Source of the DNA: Clostridium magnum DSM 2767
GTDB lineage: Bacteria; Bacillota; Clostridia; Clostridiales; Clostridiaceae
Assembly: GCF_001623875.1 (NCBI RefSeq)
Contig: NZ_LWAE01000004.1
Coordinates: forward strand, 186,001-250,000
Direction: 5' to 3'
DNA: 64,000 nt
Below the pieces are notes generated by a model. The model ran no database searches. It was not told the DNA's origin and saw only the letters and a program-made list of their open reading frames with translations. The number at the start of each line of letters is the position of its first letter. The stretch's first letter is position 1. This document shows positions 16,221 to 24,710 of this stretch, one piece after another. Position numbers and translations under genes: made by a program.

Positions 16221-17268
16221 TATTGAAAAAACTTTACCGGATTTTAATTTAAAAGTTAAATTTAGTATTGACCAAGGTACTTTGGGATTATTAGGTGCCT
16301 CAGGTTCTGGAAAAAGCATGACTCTTAGATGCATTGCTGGTATAGATACTCCTACACGGGGAAAAATCATTTTAAACGATAGGATTTTTTATGATTCAGA
16401 AAATGGTATAAATCTTCCAATTCATAAGAGAAAAGTAGGATTTTTATTTCAAAACTATGCTCTTTTTCCTCATATGACAATAGCAGAAAATATTAGTTTT
16501 GCTTTAACTTCTTTAAGCAAAGAGGAAAAAAAAAGAGTAGTAGAAGAAAAAATAAATATGATGCAGCTAAATGGACTTGAGGATAGATTTCCTCACCAGC
16601 TTTCAGGAGGACAGCAGCAGAGAGCAGCTTTTGCTAGAGCATTAGCTGTAAAACCAGAAATACTATTGCTAGATGAACCTTTTTCGGCCTTAGACAATTA
16701 TCTTAGATCTCAAGTACAAAGACAGCTAATAGACACTCTTGTAGATTATAAGGGCGCTACAATATTTGTATCTCATAATATGGATGAAGTATATCGAATA
16801 TGTGATAACTTAGCCGTGATATCAAAAGGGACGGTAACTGCTTACGGCTTTAAGAAGGATATATTTGACAATCCACCAAACCTTACATCTGCTCAACTTA
16901 CAGGCTGTAAAAATATATCTAAAACTAGGTTAATAGGACCAGATATAGTCGAGGCATTAGACTGGGGATGTACTCTTAATGTAAGCAAAAAAATAAATAA
17001 CGAAACTTCCTATATAGGGATTCGTGCTCATTATATTTCCATTGTACCTAATGAAGATTTCATTAATACCTTTAAATGTGTTGTTAGTTATGTAATTGAA
17101 GGACCTTTCGGAGTTACAGTTTACTTAAAAGGACTTGAAGGAGAAAAATATTTTCAATCTGTTAACTTGCACTGGGAAATTTCAAGGGAACAATGGCTAG
17201 AAGTAAAAGATTTAAAGGAACCTTTAAATATACACCTTTCTCCAGAGCAACTATTTTTAGCTGAGTAA
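16204..17268 (+). CDS. modC: molybdate ABC transporter ATP-binding protein
   Basis: A 354-residue ABC ATPase: Walker A GASGSGKS (about 32-39), signature LSGGQQQR, Walker B LLLDEPFSALD, and switch region FVSHNMDE. The C-terminal 120 residues form a TOBE-like regulatory domain (IGIRAHYISIV with FKCVVSYVIEGPFGVTVYLKG), as in ModC proteins that sense oxyanion. AGGAGG lies seven bases before ATG 16204, inside modB. With ModA and ModB it completes a molybdate or tungstate importer. Confidence 0.93.
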   Translation: MRLYVDIEKTLPDFNLKVKFSIDQGTLGLLGASGSGKSMTLRCIAGIDTPTRGKIILNDRIFYDSENGINLPIHKRKVGFLFQNYALFPHMTIAENISFALTSLSKEEKKRVVEEKINMMQLNGLEDRFPHQLSGGQQQRAAFARALAVKPEILLLDEPFSALDNYLRSQVQRQLIDTLVDYKGATIFVSHNMDEVYRICDNLAVISKGTVTAYGFKKDIFDNPPNLTSAQLTGCKNISKTRLIGPDIVEALDWGCTLNVSKKINNETSYIGIRAHYISIVPNEDFINTFKCVVSYVIEGPFGVTVYLKGLEGEKYFQSVNLHWEISREQWLEVKDLKEPLNIHLSPEQLFLAE

Positions 17269-17313
17269 AAATTATATTATTAAAAAAGTAAATCTAATAA
17301 ATACAATTAAACT

Positions 17314-17360
17314 TAAATCAGGTAGGAAATGAGTGCACCTTATCCCCTACCTAATTTTTA
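17314..17360. terminator. bidirectional terminator between modC and the regulator gene
   Basis: AAATCAGGTAGG pairs with CCTACCTAATTT, followed by T5 on the plus strand; it separates two converging genes. The left arm (AAACTTAAATCAG) resembles the start of the family A repeats. Confidence 0.7.
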
Positions 17361-17374
17361 ATTATGTTATTTTT

Positions 17375-18346
17375 CTAAATCTCCGCTACTATTTTTCCAG
17401 TTTCCTCAAGGTCATAGCCTCCTATCCCCTTAAGCTCTGATTTAAATCCATCTGATTGTAATATTTCAAGTATAGCTTGAAATGGACCTTTGAGCATATC
17501 CTCTTTTTTCATTACAAGCTCAAATCGTTCCTTTTGAATAGGAATAAAATCCACATCTTTTACAGATAGACTTGCCATCTCATTACCAATTCCTAAATCA
17601 GCTCCCCCTCTAGCTACAGTACTAGCTGCAGCTAGATGTGAAATGCATTCTCTTTCATATCCATTTATCTGCGTTCCTAAGACTCCAATTTTTCTTAAAT
17701 GTTCATCAAGCAGTATTCTTGTGCCGCTTCCCTTTTCTCTATTTACAATTGTTATATCATCTCGCTTTAGATCTTCCCAGGATAAAATTTTCTTGGGATT
17801 TCCCTTTGCTACATAGAATCCCAACATTCTGCATGCTATATGAACAATTATTGTTGGAACTCCAGGCACCATTCTCCTAACATATGGGATATTATATTCT
17901 CCAGAATCTCCATCCCATAAATGAGCTGTGGCTATTTGAGCTGTTCCATTATATAATTCATACAGTCCATTATAGCTTCCTACGTAAGAACGAAGGGCTC
18001 TCACGCCTTTCGGATGCACTTCAAGGTAACGGGATAATATATCCAATACTGAATCTTGACCACAAATAACCAATCCACTACCTGAAATTGTTTCGCTTTT
18101 TAATATATTAGCATTAGAAATAGCACTACTAAGATTTTGATTTAGACGACTTTCTGATGTTGAAGATTTCTTCCTTTTACTACTGTTTTTATATTCTTCT
18201 ATATCTTTTAAATCTATCCTAAATTTTTTACCAACTTTATATGCGTTTAATTCTCCTCTTTTAATGAGTTCATAAACCGTATTTTTAGCAATTTTTAATA
18301 TATCTGCAACTTCTTCTGGTGTTAATACTGAATTTTCTTCGATCAT
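17375..18346 (-). CDS. HTH (excisionase-type) regulator with PBP-like sensor domain
   Basis: A 323-residue protein. Residues about 8-55 form a MerR/excisionase-like helix-turn-helix (LTPEEVADILKIAKNTVYELIKRGELNAYKVGKKFRIDLKDIEEY). Residues about 90-310 match the periplasmic-binding-protein-like domain (PF12727 type), with VNREKGSGTRILLDEHL as a landmark. Such fusions occur beside molybdate/tungstate and molybdopterin genes and are thought to sense an oxyanion or cofactor. Its place between modABC and mop makes it the likely regulator of both, by inference. GGAGG precedes the ATG. Confidence 0.8.
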   Translation of the reverse strand: MIEENSVLTPEEVADILKIAKNTVYELIKRGELNAYKVGKKFRIDLKDIEEYKNSSKRKKSSTSESRLNQNLSSAISNANILKSETISGSGLVICGQDSVLDILSRYLEVHPKGVRALRSYVGSYNGLYELYNGTAQIATAHLWDGDSGEYNIPYVRRMVPGVPTIIVHIACRMLGFYVAKGNPKKILSWEDLKRDDITIVNREKGSGTRILLDEHLRKIGVLGTQINGYERECISHLAAASTVARGGADLGIGNEMASLSVKDVDFIPIQKERFELVMKKEDMLKGPFQAILEILQSDGFKSELKGIGGYDLEETGKIVAEI

Positions 18347-18470
18347 TTTTCCTCCTTTTGCTATAAAAATGTAGCAACAACACTAAATTATACTTATTAT
18401 ATTATATCATTACTTTTTATATTTTAACAATTATTGATAACATAAAAAATAAAGTCTCCATTAAGAGAAA

Positions 18471-18502
18471 TCCTATCTATTGTAAATTTACAATAGATAG
18501 GA
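18471..18502. promoter_or_regulatory. perfect 32-bp palindrome
   Basis: Two 16-base arms with no spacer; the centre reads TTGTAAATTTACAA. It lies 125 bases upstream of the HTH-PBP regulator gene and 240 bases upstream of mop. It could be a dimer-binding operator or a cruciform-forming site. No T tract supports a terminator role. The remaining bases of the 18347-18742 gap are AT-rich apart from the mop promoter. Confidence 0.7.
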
Positions 18503-18668
18503 CAAATAGCTGGAATACGACATGAAATTTTGATTTTTCAAAATTTAATTATAAATATTAGGCTATAAAAATAAAATATAAATTATCACACTAGCTTCTA
18601 TATATAAAATTACACACTAATTATCAAAAATGTCATTTTGTCAATAAATAAGTGCTTTTATTAACACA

Positions 18669-18697
18669 TTGTCAAAAATCACACCATGTGATATACT
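18669..18697 (+). promoter_or_regulatory. mop promoter with palindrome in the spacer
   Basis: TTGTCA (18669-18674), 17-base spacer, TATACT (18692-18697), 45 bases before the mop ATG. The spacer contains TCACACCATGTGA (18679-18691), a 5-3-5 palindrome placed where a repressor would exclude polymerase. Confidence 0.65.
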
Positions 18698-18742
18698 ATT
18701 TATGAATTAATTGTAAAAAAATATTATTTAAGGAGTATTATT

Positions 18743-19162
18743 ATGAAAATTAGTGCAAGAAATCAATTTATCGGAAAAATTATCGAAGTTAAAGAGGGTG
18801 CAGTTAATGCTATAGTTATATTAGAAATTGCTGGTGGTAATAAAGTTTCATCTACTATCTCTTTAAACGCTGTTAAAGACCTTGAAATTGTAGTTGGTAG
18901 AACAGCCACTGCTGTTATTAAGTCAACTTCTGTTATGTTAGCTAGCTCCAATCTAAAAATTAGCGCAAGAAATCAACTAACTGGAAAAGTTATTGAAATT
19001 AAAGAAGGTGCTGTTAATAATATAGTTATAGTAGAAATCGCTGGTGGTAATAAAGTTTCTGCTACTATCTCTGTAAGTGCTGTTAAAGAGCTAGAAATTG
19101 CAGTTGGTTCAGAAGTTACTGCTATTATTAAATCAACTTCTGTTATGTTAGCAACTGAATAA
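18743..19162 (+). CDS. mop: molbindin, tandem two-domain Mop protein
   Basis: A 139-residue cytoplasmic protein made of two nearly identical Mop/TOBE units (residues about 2-70 and 71-139), each with KISARNQ, GKxIExKEGAVN, EIAGGNKVS and KSTSVMLA. Mop proteins bind molybdate or tungstate oxyanions as hexamers of single domains or trimers of double domains and act as storage or buffering proteins; Clostridium pasteurianum is the classic source. The halves are also close at DNA level, pointing to a recent duplication. AAGGAGT lies upstream of the ATG. It belongs functionally with modABC. Confidence 0.92.
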   Translation: MKISARNQFIGKIIEVKEGAVNAIVILEIAGGNKVSSTISLNAVKDLEIVVGRTATAVIKSTSVMLASSNLKISARNQLTGKVIEIKEGAVNNIVIVEIAGGNKVSATISVSAVKELEIAVGSEVTAIIKSTSVMLATE

Positions 19163-19188
19163 CTTATTATAAATTTAGCATCTTTCAT

Positions 19189-19221
19189 ATAAGCTGAATC
19201 ATAGAATTCAGCTTATTTTTT
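19189..19221 (+). terminator. mop terminator
   Basis: ATAAGCTGAAT pairs with ATTCAGCTTAT, followed by T5, 27 bases after the mop stop. Confidence 0.85.
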
Positions 19222-19402
19222 ATAAAAGCAATCGTTATTTCTGAACCAAAAATCCCATAACACTTCATAAATAAATTATAATATTGAAAATTATTTTTTC
19301 CAACACGATATAGTCACGTTTTGTTTATTTATCTAACGTTTGATTATAAACCTCTCTCTATTTTATCACATATTGATAAGTTATATTTTAGCCATAATAT
19401 AA

Positions 19403-19432
19403 AACACCCTTTCTTAATCAAGAAAGGATGTT
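19403..19432 (-). terminator. terminator downstream of cobO (end of the cobalamin cluster)
   Basis: AACATCCTTTCTT pairs with AAGAAAGGGTGTT and is followed by TTAT on the minus strand. It is 118 bases beyond the cobO stop; nothing else is seen in the 19222-19550 gap. Confidence 0.65.
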
Positions 19433-19550
19433 CTAAGCTATATTAACTATAATTTTTTGTGTATTTTTTAATTATGTTTTTAAGAATATATAAATTGTTG
19501 GAACACCATAAATTAACTGACCTAATCTTTCAGCAGAATCTCCCATTGAT

Positions 19551-20066
19551 TTAATCTTCTATACCCTTTCTTGCTGGAACACCTTGAGTATAGTAATGTT
19601 TAATCTCTTTCATTTCTGTAACTAAATCTGCTTTTTGTACAAGTTTTTCATCTGCATATCTTCCAGTAAGAATTACTTCTACATGCTCTGCTTTTTTATC
19701 TAACATTTTAATAACCTCTTCAACAGAAAAAAGCTTATAATGTATAGCAATATTTATTTCATCTAGAACTACAACATCATATTCTCCAGAGGTTAAAACT
19801 TCTTCTGCTCTTTTCAATCCCTTTTTAGCCAATTCTATATCTTCCTTAATTGGATTTCCAAATATGAAAGCATTTCTTCCAAACTGCTCTAATGTAAAGG
19901 TAGTCAAATACTTAGGTGCATTTAATTCACTATACTCCATCCCTTTAGTAAATTGTCCAAAAAAAACTTTTTTTCCTGCACAAACCGCCCTAAGTGATAA
20001 CCCTAAAGCACAAGTAGTTTTCCCTTTTCCATTACCAGTATAAATCTGAATATACCCTTTTTCCAT
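19551..20066 (-). CDS. cobO: cob(I)yrinic acid a,c-diamide adenosyltransferase
   Basis: A 171-residue CobO/CobA/BtuR-type enzyme that transfers the 5'-deoxyadenosyl group from ATP to Co(I) corrinoids. The P-loop is GNGKGKTT at residues 11-18, close to the N-terminus as usual, and VVLDEINIAIHY is the Walker-B-like motif. The C-terminus contains VTEMKEIKHYYTQGVPARKGIED, characteristic of the family. It is the last gene of the minus-strand cobalamin cluster, separated from pduX by a long family B repeat. Confidence 0.94.
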   Translation of the reverse strand: MEKGYIQIYTGNGKGKTTCALGLSLRAVCAGKKVFFGQFTKGMEYSELNAPKYLTTFTLEQFGRNAFIFGNPIKEDIELAKKGLKRAEEVLTSGEYDVVVLDEINIAIHYKLFSVEEVIKMLDKKAEHVEVILTGRYADEKLVQKADLVTEMKEIKHYYTQGVPARKGIED

Positions 20067-20094
20067 GATAATTCCTTCTTTCTAAAAGATTTTT

Positions 20095-20344
20095 ACCTGA
20101 CTAACTTGGCGTAAGTCTCCCACTTCATATGAAACTCCTCTTCCTAGCGTCAGAGGAGTACTCACAGAGTAAGCGACCATCACCAAATCATAGATTTGGG
20201 ATGTCTGCTTGACCGATTCACACAAAATCGTAGATTTTGGTTCTCTGCTTAACTGGGAGTTCAACGCCAAGTAAGCCATGCATTCGCAGTTCTAAAATTC
20301 AGATGGGGTAAAAGAATCCCCATCTGAATTAAGATCTTGCTTCA
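20095..20344 (-). repeat. family B intergenic repeat, long form (B3)
   Basis: The longest copy (250 bp), filling the cobO-pduX gap. The outer second stem (CTTGGCGTAAGTCTCCCACTT against AACTGGGAGTTCAACGCCAAG) encloses at least three nested hairpins: ACTCCTCT / AGAGGAGT, CCAAATCATAGATTTGG and AAAATCGTAGATTTT. The linker GCGAATGCATGG and the hairpin TTCAGATGGGG / CCCCATCTGAA follow. A 65-residue frame inside it (20082-20279) is not a gene. Confidence 0.85.
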
Positions 20345-20354
20345 ATATAATAAG

Positions 20355-21191
20355 CTATATGTCCATTTTACTTAAAGTTTTCACAGGATACATCTTACAC
20401 ATATCCAGCTTTTCTCCCAGCTTTAATGCATAATCAAGGGAAGCTGAGTCTTCATATATAATTCCCAAAACGTTCCCACTGTGAGCACCTATTATTCCTA
20501 ATCCAGCTGTCTTATTTTTTATATTTATTACTTCTTGTAAAAATTCATACTGAAGTCTCTTTTGATTTCTTACAATACTTTCAGTAGATACATAAGCAAG
20601 CTTTTCTAAATTTTTCTCTTTTATAGCTTCTTCTAAGATTGGAAGTAAATCATCAACATCACTTAGAGAGGGTAAATTTTTATTATTAAATTCCACTGTG
20701 TCTACAACCCTATTTCCCTCAAATGCAAGTATGTTATAATTCAGGTAATCCCCCATAGTTTTCTTATATAAACCCTTCTTATAATCAAACAGCGTCATTT
20801 TTTTAAAAATAATACTATCTGTGGGCTCTATTTTTATACACTGTTCTACTAATTCTTCTTCATTAAATACTTTGTTAAAAAGTTTCAGTAAACAATAATA
20901 TACTCCACATAAATCTGCTGTACTACTTGCTAAGCCTTTGCCATAAGGTATTTGAGAATTTATTTCAATATCAAAATCTTTATAGTGTGCTTCATAGTCC
21001 CAAAGCTTTAAAACATTCTTTAGGAAAGCAGCTGATTTTTGATTATTAAATTTTTTCTCAGCATTATTACTTTCAAAGACCTTAACGGTAGTATAAACAT
21101 TTACTGGACAAGATAGTAAAAGATCTTTGCTATTTATTCTACCCTGCAGCACTTCTCCGAAGCTTCCAGGGTAATTTACTGTAAACTCCAT
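20355..21191 (-). CDS. pduX: L-threonine kinase (GHMP family)
   Basis: A 278-residue GHMP kinase. The N-terminus YPGSFGEVLQGRINSKDLLLS and the ATP-binding motif PYGKGLASSTADLCGVYY (about 107-124) fit PduX. PduX makes L-threonine O-3-phosphate, which CobD decarboxylates to (R)-1-aminopropanol phosphate for the corrinoid side chain. cobD is in the same cluster, supporting this over other GHMP kinases. Start at ATG 21191 behind GAGGGTG. It sits between cbiJ and cobO with repeats on both sides. Confidence 0.88.
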   Translation of the reverse strand: MEFTVNYPGSFGEVLQGRINSKDLLLSCPVNVYTTVKVFESNNAEKKFNNQKSAAFLKNVLKLWDYEAHYKDFDIEINSQIPYGKGLASSTADLCGVYYCLLKLFNKVFNEEELVEQCIKIEPTDSIIFKKMTLFDYKKGLYKKTMGDYLNYNILAFEGNRVVDTVEFNNKNLPSLSDVDDLLPILEEAIKEKNLEKLAYVSTESIVRNQKRLQYEFLQEVINIKNKTAGLGIIGAHSGNVLGIIYEDSASLDYALKLGEKLDMCKMYPVKTLSKMDI

Positions 21192-21224
21192 AAGCTACAC
21201 CCTCTACATACTGATTCTCTTATC

Positions 21225-21308
21225 TTAGGCATCTGAAAAGAAATAACAAGTCAAAGATGCCCTTAGTTAATTGCCACCAGTCCTTCTTTAGCAAAAGTAC
21301 TAGTGGCA
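21225..21308. repeat. family C left end plus a hairpin (C2)
   Basis: Bases 21225-21262 match the left end of the 4702-4868 element (GCATCTGAAAAGAAATAACA and a following CAAAGATGC). They are followed by a 10-bp hairpin, TGCCACCAGT (21272-21281) with ACTAGTGGCA (21299-21308), whose stem resembles hairpin 2 of the family A copy at 29585-29712. Confidence 0.6.
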
Positions 21309-21324
21309 CTAAATTTTTACACTT

Positions 21325-22086
21325 TTAGCTTTGTACCAGGTACTCAACTAAATTTTCTATATTATAAAAGACTTTTTTATATTCCACTGATTTTCTTCCA
21401 ACTACAATTGCATATATGCAGTTATCTACACAGACCTTAAGTTTTTCTTCTGTCCCCCCTGCAGTTCCACTGTCTTTAAGAATGATAGCTTTAGCTTTAT
21501 ACTCTTTAATGAAAGCACAATTAAATTCATAACTTATAGGGCCTTTTATTGCAATTATGTCCTCAATATCAACACCTTTATCAATACATTCCTGCATAAC
21601 CTTCACAGAGGGCAAAACTCTGTGAATTATTCTATTCTTCAGCTTCATCCCTAGTATTTTGTCCAAATTTCTACTGCCAGTAGTATTTAGTATATTTCCA
21701 TCTATATCTTTCAGTTTATTATAAAGTTCATCATAATCCTTTACCTCTATGATATATTTTTCATTCCTAAATTTATCTACAGTAGAAGGTCTTTCATATC
21801 TAATATACTCTATGCTAAGAATTTCACAGGCTTTCATAGCATTCTTTGAAATTTCTATTGCATATGGATGAGATGCATCTACTAGCTTATTTACTCCCTG
21901 TTCTCTAAGAGTATCTACTAGTTGATCAAAAGCAAGTGGTTTTGTATTTAGATTTGCATACTTATAATCCTTTAAAATTTCACCACCATATTCTGTAGCA
22001 GTAGAAACAAATATATCTTCTGTATGATTGTTTAAAAGGGAGAGAATTTTTCTCCCCTCAGAAGTTCCAAGAATTAATCCTATCAT
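21325..22086 (-). CDS. cbiJ: cobalt-precorrin-6A reductase
   Basis: A 253-residue CbiJ/CobK enzyme that reduces cobalt-precorrin-6A to 6B with NAD(P)H. The N-terminal LILGTSEGRKILSLL (about 4-18), DASHPYAIEISKNA (about 71-84) and TTGSRNL are family landmarks, and GTAGGTEEKLKVC lies near the C-terminus. Length matches the family. It starts 18 bases after the cbiK stop, so it continues the cbi operon. The next gene, pduX, is preceded by a repeat. Confidence 0.92.
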   Translation of the reverse strand: MIGLILGTSEGRKILSLLNNHTEDIFVSTATEYGGEILKDYKYANLNTKPLAFDQLVDTLREQGVNKLVDASHPYAIEISKNAMKACEILSIEYIRYERPSTVDKFRNEKYIIEVKDYDELYNKLKDIDGNILNTTGSRNLDKILGMKLKNRIIHRVLPSVKVMQECIDKGVDIEDIIAIKGPISYEFNCAFIKEYKAKAIILKDSGTAGGTEEKLKVCVDNCIYAIVVGRKSVEYKKVFYNIENLVEYLVQS

Positions 22087-22104
22087 AATTAGAAATCTCC
22101 AATC

Positions 22105-22911
22105 TTAGTCTATCATTAAAGGATTTCCGTCAATACAATCTCTCAAATGCTGTACATATATATCTTGATAAGCTTTATTTTCACCTAATCCATGAAGATA
22201 GATGTTGGTCTTAATATCTTCATTTTCAAGCTGACTTTTCCATGAATCTTCTTCATCACTAGCCATATCATTTGTTGCATGATCCCCTGCTACTAACATA
22301 TATGGCATTAAAGTAACTTCTCTTATATTTTTTTCTTTTAATTTAGGAATTATATTTTCTAACATTGGATAACCTTCTACAGTTGCCACATAAACGTTAT
22401 CCAGCCCATTATCATTTAGTATAGACTGAAGTAGTGCATAACAAGCATTAGCTGGATGAGTTGATCCATGTCCCATTAGCACTACTGCTTGCCTTTCATC
22501 CATTTGTGGAAGCTGAGTTTTTAACGCTTCTACTGCTATTGTATAATCTTTCTCTCTGTATAATATAGGTCTTCCCAAGACTAATTTATCAAAGCATTCT
22601 TTATATTGGTTCACTCCATTTATTATCTTATCATATTCATCTCCAGGCATGATATGAAGCGGCTGAACATAAACCTCAGTAAAACCATCCTGTTTCATTT
22701 TCTCTAAAGCTTCTTCAGTTCTGTCTATATGAATGTTATGTTCTTTCTTTAATTTATTAAGTATCATGTACGAAGTAAATGCTCTTCTTACTTCATATTC
22801 TGGAAAACACTCCTTTATTCTGTTCTCTGTGCTTTCAATACAAGCCTTAAATGTGTCAAAAAAACTTGTTCCAAAACTTACTACTAATATACCTTTTTTT
22901 ACTTCACTCAT
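22105..22911 (-). CDS. cbiK: sirohydrochlorin cobaltochelatase
   Basis: A 268-residue anaerobic class II chelatase that inserts Co2+ into sirohydrochlorin to start the early-cobalt pathway. The N-terminus has VSFGTSFFDTFKACIESTE. The metal-binding histidine is in MGHGSTHPANACY (about 145-157), followed by TVEGYP and MPYMLVAGDHATND, as in Salmonella CbiK. No signal peptide, so it is cytoplasmic. It lies between cbiH and cbiJ with short gaps. Confidence 0.94.
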   Translation of the reverse strand: MSEVKKGILVVSFGTSFFDTFKACIESTENRIKECFPEYEVRRAFTSYMILNKLKKEHNIHIDRTEEALEKMKQDGFTEVYVQPLHIMPGDEYDKIINGVNQYKECFDKLVLGRPILYREKDYTIAVEALKTQLPQMDERQAVVLMGHGSTHPANACYALLQSILNDNGLDNVYVATVEGYPMLENIIPKLKEKNIREVTLMPYMLVAGDHATNDMASDEEDSWKSQLENEDIKTNIYLHGLGENKAYQDIYVQHLRDCIDGNPLMID

Positions 22912-22933
22912 TTATTTCACCTCTGATCTTGTA

Positions 22934-23650
22934 TTATACTTGATATCCTCTAGGAGTTATAAATTGTCCATCCTTTATATAACTTTTACTATTTCCTATT
23001 ATTACTATAGAAAACATATCAACTTCACTATCATCAAATGTTTCTAGTGTAAATATTGTACTTTTCTCACCATCTCTTAGAGCATTTTTAACTACAGCTA
23101 CAGGAGTGTTTCCCTGTCTATGATTTCTTATTATATCCATACACTCTTTAAGGTAAAGAGGTCTTCCATGGCTTTTAGGATTATAAAGAGAAATAATAAA
23201 GTCTCCTTCTGCGGCTAAGCTTACTCTCTTCTTTATTAAATCATATGGTGTCATAAGGTCACTTAAACTTATATTACAATTATCATGCATTAGAGGTGCT
23301 CCTACTATTGAAGCTGCCGCTGAGGATGCTGTTACTCCCGGAATTACTTCTACCTCCTCATCTTCTCTCATTTCTAAAATAAGTCCTGCCATACCGTAGA
23401 TTCCAGCATCTCCAGTACTTACTATTGAAACTACTTTATCTTTAGCAAGCTCTAATGCCTGTTTACATCTTTCTACCTCTCCACGCATACCTGTAGAAAC
23501 TACAGCTTTATCCTTAATTAATGGATTAATGAATTCTATGTATTTAGTATATCCTACTATAACTTCACTTTCTTCAATGGCTTTTACTGCTTTTAAAGTC
23601 ATATAATCAAGTCCTCCTGGACCGATTCCAACAACGTATAATTTACCCAC
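22934..23650 (-). CDS. cbiH: cobalt-precorrin-3 C17-methyltransferase
   Basis: A 238-residue SAM-dependent tetrapyrrole methylase (CbiH/CobJ) that methylates C17 with ring contraction. The N-terminal loop VVGIGPGGLDYMT, the MRGEVERCKQALELA stretch, the SAM-site motif VSTGDAGIYGMAG and VIPGVTASSAAASIVGAPL are typical. The start is GTG at 23650 with GGAAGTG upstream. The length is at the short end for the family and has no C-terminal CbiG or CobJ extension; CbiG is encoded separately next door. Confidence 0.93.
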   Translation of the reverse strand: MGKLYVVGIGPGGLDYMTLKAVKAIEESEVIVGYTKYIEFINPLIKDKAVVSTGMRGEVERCKQALELAKDKVVSIVSTGDAGIYGMAGLILEMREDEEVEVIPGVTASSAAASIVGAPLMHDNCNISLSDLMTPYDLIKKRVSLAAEGDFIISLYNPKSHGRPLYLKECMDIIRNHRQGNTPVAVVKNALRDGEKSTIFTLETFDDSEVDMFSIVIIGNSKSYIKDGQFITPRGYQV

Positions 23651-23690
23651 TTTAACACTTCCTTTTCTGCAATTTTATATTTTTGTTTTA

Positions 23691-24710
23691 CTATATATCC
23701 AACTCTCCTATACATACAGTCATACCATTAGCCTTAATTTTTTCAGTAATTAGTTTTGCTCCTGTTAACTCTACACATGGCTCACAGACTGCCCTCACAC
23801 CTATAGTTTTTTCAACAAAATTACTTCCTTCGTATTTGTTATGTACCTTATTTATCTCCTCAATAGAAAATATTTTAAGCTCACAGCCCAAATATTCTGC
23901 AAGTTTTAATATGGCCTGCTCATCTTTTTTTACTTCCACTGTACCAATGAATTTTACAGATCTCTTATCTATATTTCTATCCTTTAATAAACTTTGTACA
24001 GTTTGCCTCATGTCATCAGAATTAAAGTCTTTTCTACACCCAATGCCCAATACTATATCCTTTCTTACTAACTTTAGAGTAAATATTTCTTTATTTTTAT
24101 TATATAAATTATTCTGATTGCAGTTACTTATATGGTTATATAATTTATTAGTAACATAAACTATTCCCTCTGACTCTTCTAAATTATTAGTATATCCCTT
24201 AGGAATAGATATATTAGATTTATCATCAATAAAACCCACTTTTTTCCCATCTACTAATAAAGCAGCTATATTTTTAGCATCCTTAAGATTATCTATTAAT
24301 AACCCGTTATTTTTTGCAATCATGTCTGGAGCTGTTATTCCCATATTATCAGTAGCTGTAGTAATTACAGGTGTACTATTTATCATTTGAGCAATTGTTA
24401 GTGCAAGCTCATTAGCACCACCTAAATGTCCACTCAAAAGACTTATTACAAAATTCCCACAGCTATCTATAACTAATACTGCTGGATCTTTGTCTTTCGA
24501 TTTTATATGCTCTGCTATAGCACGAACTGCTATTCCTGTAGAACTTATAAATATTACTGCTTCATACTCTTCCATTACCTTTTTAGCAATTTGTTTAATA
24601 CTAAAATCTTTTATAGTTGTTTTAGAGTACAAATTTATATCTAATTTATGTTTTAGTTTTCCAGAAATAACATCTCCAGATTTTGTAACACTAATTACTG
24701 CTATTTTCAT
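23691..24710 (-). CDS. cbiG: cobalt-precorrin-5A hydrolase
   Basis: CbiG opens the delta-lactone of cobalt-precorrin-5A, releasing acetaldehyde. The 339-residue protein shows the N-terminal MKIAVISVTKSGD, central ISSTGIAVRAIAEHIKSKDKDPAVLVID and SLLSGHLGGANELA, and a C-terminal CbiG_C domain with LGIGCRKD and VRAVCEPCVELTGAKLI. The frame is open to 24773, but those 21 extra residues lie inside cbiF; ATG 24710 gives the family N-terminus. It overlaps the cbiF stop by 20 bases, suggesting coupling. Confidence 0.93.
   Translation of the reverse strand: MKIAVISVTKSGDVISGKLKHKLDINLYSKTTIKDFSIKQIAKKVMEEYEAVIFISSTGIAVRAIAEHIKSKDKDPAVLVIDSCGNFVISLLSGHLGGANELALTIAQMINSTPVITTATDNMGITAPDMIAKNNGLLIDNLKDAKNIAALLVDGKKVGFIDDKSNISIPKGYTNNLEESEGIVYVTNKLYNHISNCNQNNLYNKNKEIFTLKLVRKDIVLGIGCRKDFNSDDMRQTVQSLLKDRNIDKRSVKFIGTVEVKKDEQAILKLAEYLGCELKIFSIEEINKVHNKYEGSNFVEKTIGVRAVCEPCVELTGAKLITEKIKANGMTVCIGELDI

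Noticed and set aside
20082-20279. 65-residue minus-strand frame between cobO and pduX
   Set aside because: It lies wholly inside family B repeat B3 and owes its openness to the repeat sequence; similar frames are not conserved in the other copies.
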